NCBI GenBank assembly: GCA_902479065.1
Contig: CABSNM010000040.1
Location: 1-10,236 of the forward strand
Direction: 5' to 3'
Length of the DNA: 10,236 bases
DNA from: an uncultured Collinsella sp.
Lineage (GTDB): Bacteria > Actinomycetota > Coriobacteriia > Coriobacteriales > Coriobacteriaceae
Of this stretch, positions 6,251 to 10,236 are shown piece by piece. Below the pieces are notes generated by a model. It saw only the letters and a list, made by a program, of their open reading frames with translations. It made no database searches and was not told the origin of the DNA. Within the stretch, counting starts at the first letter, position 1, and the number at the start of each line of letters is the position of its first letter. Both the position numbers and the translations under genes were made by a program.

Positions 6251-7213
6251 CTACTCGTGGATGCGGGTGCCGGAGAGGCCGGCCATGGTCTCGGCGGCCT
6301 TGTCCAGGGCGCCGATGATGCAGGTGCGGCCCTTGCGGGAACGGGCGAACTTGATGGCGGCGCGGACCTTGGGCTCCATGGAACCCTTGCCGAACTGGCC
6401 CTCGTCGGCCAGGCGCTCGGCCTCGTCGGCGGTGAGGTCCTCGAGCTCCTCCTGGTTGGGCTTGCCAAAGTTGATGGCGACATGCTCAACGGCGGTCAGC
6501 AGGAACAGGACGTCGGCGTCGCAGTCCTCGGCCAGCAGCTCGCCGCCCAGGTCCTTGTCGATGACGGCGGGAACGCCCTTGTAGCAGCCCTTGTTCTCGT
6601 AGTCGCGGACGACGGGGATGCCGCCGCCACCGCAGGCGATGACGATGAACTCGTTGTCGAGCAGGTTGAGGATGGAGTCAGCCTCGACGATCTTCTTGGG
6701 ATCGGGGGAGGCGACGACGCGACGCCAGCCGCGGCCGGAATCCTCGACGAAGACCTTGGAGGGATCCTCGGCCATGAACTCCTTGGCCTGCTCCTCGGTG
6801 TAGAAGGGGCCGATCGGCTTGGTCGGGTTCTTGAACGCGGGATCGTCCGGGTCGCACTCGATCTGGGTGACGACGGTGGCGGCGTGCCAACGCTTATAGC
6901 GCTTGTGCATCTCGCGGCCGATGCCCTGCTGCAGGTGGTAGCCGATGTAGCCCTGGGACATGGCGCCGCACTCGGGCAGCGGCATCTCGGGGGTGCCGAT
7001 GGCGTCGTGGGCGGCGGCGAAGGCGTTCTGGATCATGCCGACCTGCGGGCCGTTGCCGTGGGTGATGATGATCTCGTTGCCCTGCTCGATGAGGCCGAGG
7101 AGCGCGTGGGCGGTGTTGCTCACGGCCTCGATCTGCTCGACGGGGTTGTTGCCGAGGGCGTTGCCGCCAAGGGCGACGACAATACGATCGGGCTTGCCAA
7201 GAGGCTTAGACAT
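6251..7213 (-). CDS. arcC: Carbamate kinase (second, complete copy)
   Basis: This 320-residue cytoplasmic kinase makes ATP from carbamoyl phosphate and ADP. Motifs in order are ALGGNAL (14-20), HGNGPQVG (52-59), CGGGGIPV (194-201), DKDL (219-222) and GSMEPKV (277-283); length and motif order are normal for ArcC. The start at 7213 is preferred over an in-frame ATG 57 nt upstream because AAAGGA lies 8 nt before it, the same AAAGGATTC leader seen before arcB, and because the paralogue at 88 begins at the equivalent codon. Codon use is strongly G/C at third positions, more so than in the neighbouring second deiminase and regulator, which suggests high expression. It stands alone, facing away from the repeat region and convergent with the regulator, with its own terminator. 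The reason for two copies is not evident; gene conversion or recent duplication is likely. Confidence 0.95.
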   Translation of the reverse strand: MSKPLGKPDRIVVALGGNALGNNPVEQIEAVSNTAHALLGLIEQGNEIIITHGNGPQVGMIQNAFAAAHDAIGTPEMPLPECGAMSQGYIGYHLQQGIGREMHKRYKRWHAATVVTQIECDPDDPAFKNPTKPIGPFYTEEQAKEFMAEDPSKVFVEDSGRGWRRVVASPDPKKIVEADSILNLLDNEFIVIACGGGGIPVVRDYENKGCYKGVPAVIDKDLGGELLAEDCDADVLFLLTAVEHVAINFGKPNQEELEDLTADEAERLADEGQFGKGSMEPKVRAAIKFARSRKGRTCIIGALDKAAETMAGLSGTRIHE

Positions 7214-7648
7214 TGCTGGAATCCTTTCTGTAAAAGGCCTACAACCCATTAATAACCCGCGTCCGTGCAATACGCGAGTTTATTAAGGTTTATATTCTCT
7301 TTATCGCTCATTTTATTCATTTTGAAAATAGTTTAACGGTGAACGGTCGTTTTTACCCGCTCAGCGTAAAGAAGCCCAGCTCACACATGTTTACGTCATC
7401 TACGTGCGACTTTATTTAATTAGAGCAGAGATTAGGCTGGATTATGCAAACTATATCTTTGCTAAACACATAACGGACACTGCAATTATTTACTCGCACT
7501 ATACGAGATTCTATGCACTTGCAAGACAAGTATGCACCCTTGCAATAACACGGGGCTTTTCATCCAACAAAAGGGATAGCCGAACGCGCTTCACTTTGCG
7601 GCAAGCGACTGTGAGTTTGCAGTATAGAACTTTACCGTCGGGTATTGC
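7214..7648. other. AT-rich intergenic region without a supported gene
   Basis: The leader and promoter of the leftward carbamate kinase should lie in the first 150 bases, but no convincing -35/-10 pair was found. A small inverted repeat, CGCGT (7258-7262) with ACGCG (7272-7276), could form a hairpin in that leader. ATGCACTTGCAA (7513-7524) and ATGCACCCTTGCAA (7532-7545) form a short imperfect direct repeat. Open frames on both strands here lack ribosome binding sites and recognisable content. Confidence 0.5.
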
Positions 7649-7805
7649 ATGAACGCCGCTGACGCACTTTCGCTCCTGCCCACCCAAGCAGCCGAGAACG
7701 CTAACGGCGCCACTGCCAACCTGGCCACCCTCAACAACGGCGCCGCCAGCCTTTTCGCAAAGTGCCGTGCTGGTTCGATGGCTTTGAGACCTAAGCGAAT
7801 CTTTG
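7649..7805 (+). pseudogene. Possible 5' fragment of a broken gene
   Basis: From the ATG at 7649 to about 7785 the DNA turns G+C-rich with codon-like third positions, translating as MNAADALSLLPTQAAENANG and onward. It then runs into AT-rich repeat DNA, where the frame ends at 7861. There is no clear ribosome binding site. The opposite strand is also open over 7511-7837, so the coding strand is uncertain. It looks like a remnant of a normal chromosomal gene next to accessory DNA, but no family is recognised. Confidence 0.25.
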
Positions 7806-7906
7806 CTATTTGCCAATTTTTGTATGATTTGGGGCATTTCTATTTGCCATTTTTTGTATGATTTAGGTCAATTCTATTTGCCAATTTTTGTCATTTAGGA
7901 GTTTTA
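7806..7906 (+). repeat. Three tandem ~34-bp repeats before the ATPase gene
   Basis: Units start at 7806, 7840 and 7874, each opening CTATTTGCCAWTTTTTG. Units 1 and 2 are 34 bp long and match at 30 of 34 positions; each contains TGTATGAT. Unit 3 lacks three bases (TGTCATTT instead of TGTATGATTT), and its tail becomes the AGGAG ribosome binding site (7897-7901) of the gene starting at 7907. They could be iterated regulator sites, repeated -10-like elements (TATGAT at 7823 and 7857) or a contractible array. Confidence 0.85.
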
Positions 7907-9268
7907 ATGCTACGCCGTAAGGTCACTGATAGGCTTTTAGGCTGGAAAAATAGCTCTCATAAGGCCTTGCTTGTTACCGGTGCGCGCCAGATTGGCAAGA
8001 GCTATGCGATTCGCGCGTTTGGTAAAGACAACTACGCTTCGTATTTTGAGGTCAATTTGCTACTCGACGCCGAGGCAAGGGATGTGCTTGTTGGCGCCAA
8101 GAACGCCGTTGACTTTATCAACCGTGTGGCCCTTCTTGCGGATGCACCGCTTGCTGAGGGAGATACGCTTATCTTTGTCGATGAGATTCAGGAATACCCG
8201 CAGATCATTACGCTCATGAAGGCATTGGTCGAGGACGGGCGCTTTAGCTATGTCTTCTCGGGGTCTATGCTTGGGACCGAGTTTAAGGGGATCTCTTCTT
8301 TTCCGGTAGGGTATGTCGAACACATTGTTATGCGGCCGATGGATTTTGAAGAGTTTTGTTGGGCAAACAGCGTCAGCGAGAATGTGCTTGCAGGAATTCG
8401 CAGCTGCCTTGTCGAAAGGCGACCCGTCGAAAACTATATTCATGAGGCGATGCTCAAAAACTTTAGAGCCTATATCGTTTGCGGCGGCATGCCGGAGGTC
8501 GTTCAGAACTATATCGATTCGGGCTATTCGCTCGTGAGAACGCGTGAGCTTCAAATTCAGCTAGTCGATCAGTACAAAAGCGACATCTCTAAATATGCAT
8601 CGACTCGAGCGTTTAACGTTCGCTCCATTTTCGAGCAAATTCCCGTTCAACTTGAGGCGGAATCCCATCGCTTTGTTGTTTCATCCCTGGGCGAGGGGGC
8701 TCGCCTTCAAAAATACGAGCAGGATTTCCTATGGTTGGTGAACGCGGGCGTTGGACTGATGGTCGCCCAGGTGACGGAGGCCCGGAGTCCTCTTAAGAGG
8801 ACAGAGAAGGCGACCGCCTTCAAACTATACGAGTCTGATACAGGCATGCTCGCATCGCGATATCCCGGCAGCACGGCACGTGCCGTCTATCTTGACATGA
8901 AAACCCCCAACCTCGGCGGCCTCTATGAGAACGTGGTCGCGCAGGAGCTTGTTGCCCTTGGGGTGGATACGTGGTACTACCAGACGCGTGAGGTCGGTGA
9001 AGTTGACTTTGTGGTCGAAGGCACTCGCGGGCACGTTGTCCCAATCGAGGTCAAATCGGGCAAGAAGGTTCGAGCCCATGCGGCCCTCGACCGTCTGATG
9101 AGCGTGGGCGAGTACAAAATTCCCGAGGCCGTTGTGCTAAGCCACGAGAACCTCAGCAAAGAGGGCAAGGTCCTGTACGTTCCAATCTATATGACATTCT
9201 GTCTCGATGAGTTTATGGAAAAGGACGACCCCAACAACGATTTCTCGTTTGCACCCATATCCCTCTAG
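7907..9268 (+). CDS. AAA+ ATPase with DUF4143 domain
   Basis: This 453-residue protein belongs to the AAA_14/DUF4143 ATPases, common in anaerobes and archaea and mostly of unknown function. The N-terminal ATPase has Walker A GARQIGKS (25-32), Walker B TLIFVDE (87-93) and a sensor-like FSGS (117-120). The C-terminal DUF4143 part contains GGLYENVVAQEL (337-348), then EVDFVV with Asp367 and PIEVKSG with Glu381 and Lys383. That is a D...ExK arrangement as in PD-(D/E)XK nuclease folds, so DNA cleavage or binding is possible but unproven. The ATG follows AGGAG by five nt. It has no co-directional partner and lies between a repeat array and palindromic repeats next to an insertion sequence, which suggests a mobile or accessory gene. 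Family members are often found in several copies per genome and sometimes discussed as toxin- or defence-like; no specific role is claimed here. Confidence 0.9.
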   Translation: MLRRKVTDRLLGWKNSSHKALLVTGARQIGKSYAIRAFGKDNYASYFEVNLLLDAEARDVLVGAKNAVDFINRVALLADAPLAEGDTLIFVDEIQEYPQIITLMKALVEDGRFSYVFSGSMLGTEFKGISSFPVGYVEHIVMRPMDFEEFCWANSVSENVLAGIRSCLVERRPVENYIHEAMLKNFRAYIVCGGMPEVVQNYIDSGYSLVRTRELQIQLVDQYKSDISKYASTRAFNVRSIFEQIPVQLEAESHRFVVSSLGEGARLQKYEQDFLWLVNAGVGLMVAQVTEARSPLKRTEKATAFKLYESDTGMLASRYPGSTARAVYLDMKTPNLGGLYENVVAQELVALGVDTWYYQTREVGEVDFVVEGTRGHVVPIEVKSGKKVRAHAALDRLMSVGEYKIPEAVVLSHENLSKEGKVLYVPIYMTFCLDEFMEKDDPNNDFSFAPISL

Positions 9269-9297
9269 GCCATCTGAATCCGCAACCCAGCCCCCAC

Positions 9298-9340
9298 CCA
9301 TGCCCAAAGTGTTGCGTTGTTTCGCGCAAAGCGCGAAACA
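9298..9340. repeat. REP-like palindromic element, copy 1
   Basis: A shared lead CCATGCCCAAAGTG (9298-9311) is followed by the hairpin TGTTTCGCGC (9318-9327), loop AAA, GCGCGAAACA (9331-9340). It lies 29 bp after the ATPase stop. There is no T tract, so it is unlike a classical terminator, but it may end or protect the transcript. Confidence 0.75.
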
Positions 9341-9377
9341 GCACTGGGGCAGCAGAAGGCCACAATCAGCTAGCCCT

Positions 9378-9421
9378 CCATGCCCAAAGTGGCGCGTGGT
9401 TTCGCGGCCACGCCGCGAAAC
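9378..9421. repeat. REP-like palindromic element, copy 2
   Basis: The same CCATGCCCAAAGTG lead (9378-9391) recurs exactly 80 bp after copy 1, followed by GTTTCGCGGC (9399-9408), loop CAC, GCCGCGAAAC (9412-9421). Stem bases differ from copy 1 in a compensated way (GCGC against GGCC), so the pairing, not only the sequence, is kept. Confidence 0.75.
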
Positions 9422-9563
9422 AGCGACCGGGACAAGGCACCCCCACAGCCACGTCCTTCATTCAGCCCCACAATCCGAGGACGTAGTCGTAGCAGGATCT
9501 GAGGGCTAACCTTCGCGGACACTCCGCAGGACGAAAGAACCCCCGCCGCACGTAGTGTGAACT

Positions 9564-9603
9564 GCCTCCCATTTCTTGGACACAAGAAATGGGAGGCTTT
9601 TTT
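9564..9603 (+). terminator. Hairpin plus T6 covering the transposase ribosome binding site
   Basis: GCCTCCCATTTCTTG (9564-9578) pairs perfectly with CAAGAAATGGGAGGC (9583-9597) around a 4-nt loop and is followed by six Ts (9598-9603). The ATG of orfA comes next, at 9604. The likely Shine-Dalgarno GGGAGG (9591-9596) lies inside the 3' arm. Transcripts entering from outside would therefore be terminated or have the site hidden. Confidence 0.85.
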
Positions 9604-10119
9604 ATGGCTGGAAACGCTTTGTACGACGTCGGGATGAGACTGCGAGCGGCAGAGCTGCACGACGAGGGGCACGGCCGCGCGGCGATCGCGGCCCTTCTCG
9701 GGATGCCGGAGGAAACCGTGAGAGAATGGCTGTGCACCTACAGGTCTGCTGGTATCGAGGTTCTGGCCATGATGGGAAAGAAACACACCGCCTATTCGTT
9801 CGAGACGAAGCTGGCCGCCGTCAGGGCGGTCGTCGACGAGGGCATGACGAAGCCCGAGGCCATGGAGAAGTTCGGGATAGCCTCGCCAAGCCCTTTCAAG
9901 AAATGGCTGAAGGCCTACAAGGAGGAGGGCCCGGAGGCGCTCAGGCCAAAGCCCAGGGGGAGGCCGAGGGGGTCCGGCTCCCCGTCCGGGGAGACGACGC
10001 GCGAGCAAGAGCTCGAGCGCAGGATCAAGAGGCTCGAGGCGGAGAACGCCTACCTAAAAAAATCGATCGCCCTGAAGGCGGAGAAACGCTCTCGAACGGC
10101 GAGAAGGCCGCGGTCGTGA
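9604..10119 (+). CDS. IS3-family transposase OrfA
   Basis: This 171-residue basic protein binds the ends of the element and forms the N-terminal part of the OrfAB transposase. Two helix-turn-helix regions are visible (about 8-45, RAAIAALLGMPEETVREWL, and about 60-100, YSFETKLAAVRAVVDEGMTK). A basic proline/arginine-rich linker (112-130) and a heptad-like coiled coil (about 136-158, ELERRIKRLEAENAYLKKSI) follow. The ATG at 9604 is preferred over one at 9589 because GGGAGG is 7 nt upstream; the 9589 ATG lies inside the hairpin stem. It ends at TGA 10117-10119, overlapping orfB in the -1 frame, as usual for the family. Confidence 0.9.
   Translation: MAGNALYDVGMRLRAAELHDEGHGRAAIAALLGMPEETVREWLCTYRSAGIEVLAMMGKKHTAYSFETKLAAVRAVVDEGMTKPEAMEKFGIASPSPFKKWLKAYKEEGPEALRPKPRGRPRGSGSPSGETTREQELERRIKRLEAENAYLKKSIALKAEKRSRTARRPRS
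10056..10062 (+). promoter_or_regulatory. Programmed -1 frameshift site (A AAA AAA)
   Basis: Seven As lie in phase as CTA-AAA-AAA, the classic A-AAA-AAA slippery heptamer. In the -1 frame no stop occurs from here to the window end, and the reading continues into orfB. This produces the OrfAB fusion transposase in IS3-family elements. Confidence 0.75.
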
Positions 10120-10236
10120 GCGGGCTTTCAGGGCAATACCCCCTCGCCGACCTGCTCGAGTGCGCCGGCCTGGCGAGGTCGAGCTACTACTACGCGCTGT
10201 CGCACCCGAAGGCTCCCACCAGGCCCGAGCTCTGGG
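10056..10236 (+). CDS. IS3-family transposase OrfB, 5' part (cut by window edge)
   Basis: Read in the -1 frame relative to orfA, this stretch is open to the right edge and gives KKIDRPEGGETLSNGEKAAV, then a segment with QYPLADLLECAGLARSSYYY (residues about 29-48). The LCxxxGxxRSxYY-like pattern is typical of the OrfB N-terminus that precedes the DDE integrase core. The core itself is outside the window. OrfB is probably made as a fusion to OrfA by frameshifting at 10056-10062; an independent start was not identified. Confidence 0.8.

Larger units (their letters stand above)
9556..10236 (+). mobile_element. IS3-family insertion sequence, left part
   Basis: The left terminal repeat begins at about 9556-9558 (TGTGAACTGCCTCCCATTTC), like ends of IS3-family (IS150-like) elements. 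Inside are a terminator-like hairpin, orfA, an A7 frameshift site and the start of orfB. The element runs off the right edge, so the right end, target duplication and completeness of the transposase cannot be seen. Confidence 0.85.

Noticed and set aside
6257..7252. Plus-strand open frame of 331 codons opposite the complete carbamate kinase
   Set aside because: Repetitive Gly/Val/Leu/Asp-rich translation is the shadow of a high-G+C carbamate kinase gene.
7404..7652. GTG-started plus-strand frame of 82 codons in the intergenic region
   Set aside because: No ribosome binding site, no coding composition and no recognisable protein.
9298..9421. CRISPR array or intrinsic terminators
   Set aside because: Only two units with imperfect sequence and internal palindromes occur, with no spacer pattern or cas gene, and neither hairpin has a T tract.

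Overview
The window looks like a chromosomal segment of a high-G+C anaerobic gut actinobacterium, most likely a Coriobacteriia member such as Collinsella. This is inferred from codon bias (mostly G/C third positions in the metabolic genes), from a fermentative arginine deiminase operon with a YfcC/DcuC-type carrier, and from the accessory DNA. No rRNA or marker gene is present to prove the genus.

Left part (1-3929, minus strand): a canonical arginine deiminase (ADI) operon transcribed right to left. Its order is YfcC/DcuC-family carrier (arcD role), arginine deiminase arcA, ornithine carbamoyltransferase arcB, then the first 29 codons of a carbamate kinase arcC that runs off the left edge. 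Together these import arginine, convert it to citrulline plus ammonia, split citrulline to ornithine and carbamoyl phosphate, and make ATP and CO2 from the latter.

Middle (3930-7213): a 277-bp divergent intergenic region holds two near-identical 19-bp palindromes with centres 30 bp apart. From it a second, divergent arginine deiminase homologue reads rightward. One base after its stop follows an XRE-type regulator with a degenerate S24/LexA-like C-terminal domain. The second deiminase keeps the catalytic Cys/His/Asp/Glu set, but two positions that recognise free arginine in the canonical enzyme are changed. Convergent to this pair is a second, complete carbamate kinase gene. Its 5' end is identical over 55 bp to the partial copy at the left edge. 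The most interesting candidate is therefore a divergent ADI paralogue plus regulator plus twin operator that may sense or modulate arginine catabolism.

Right part (7214-10236): accessory DNA. An AT-rich, mostly non-coding stretch of about 690 bp ends in three tandem ~34-bp repeats that merge into the ribosome binding site of an AAA+ ATPase/DUF4143 gene. Downstream are two related GTTTCGCG...CGCGAAAC palindromes about 80 bp apart (REP-like). The left end of an IS3-family element follows, with a terminator-like hairpin that covers the transposase ribosome binding site, orfA, an A7 -1 frameshift site, and the start of orfB, which runs off the right edge.
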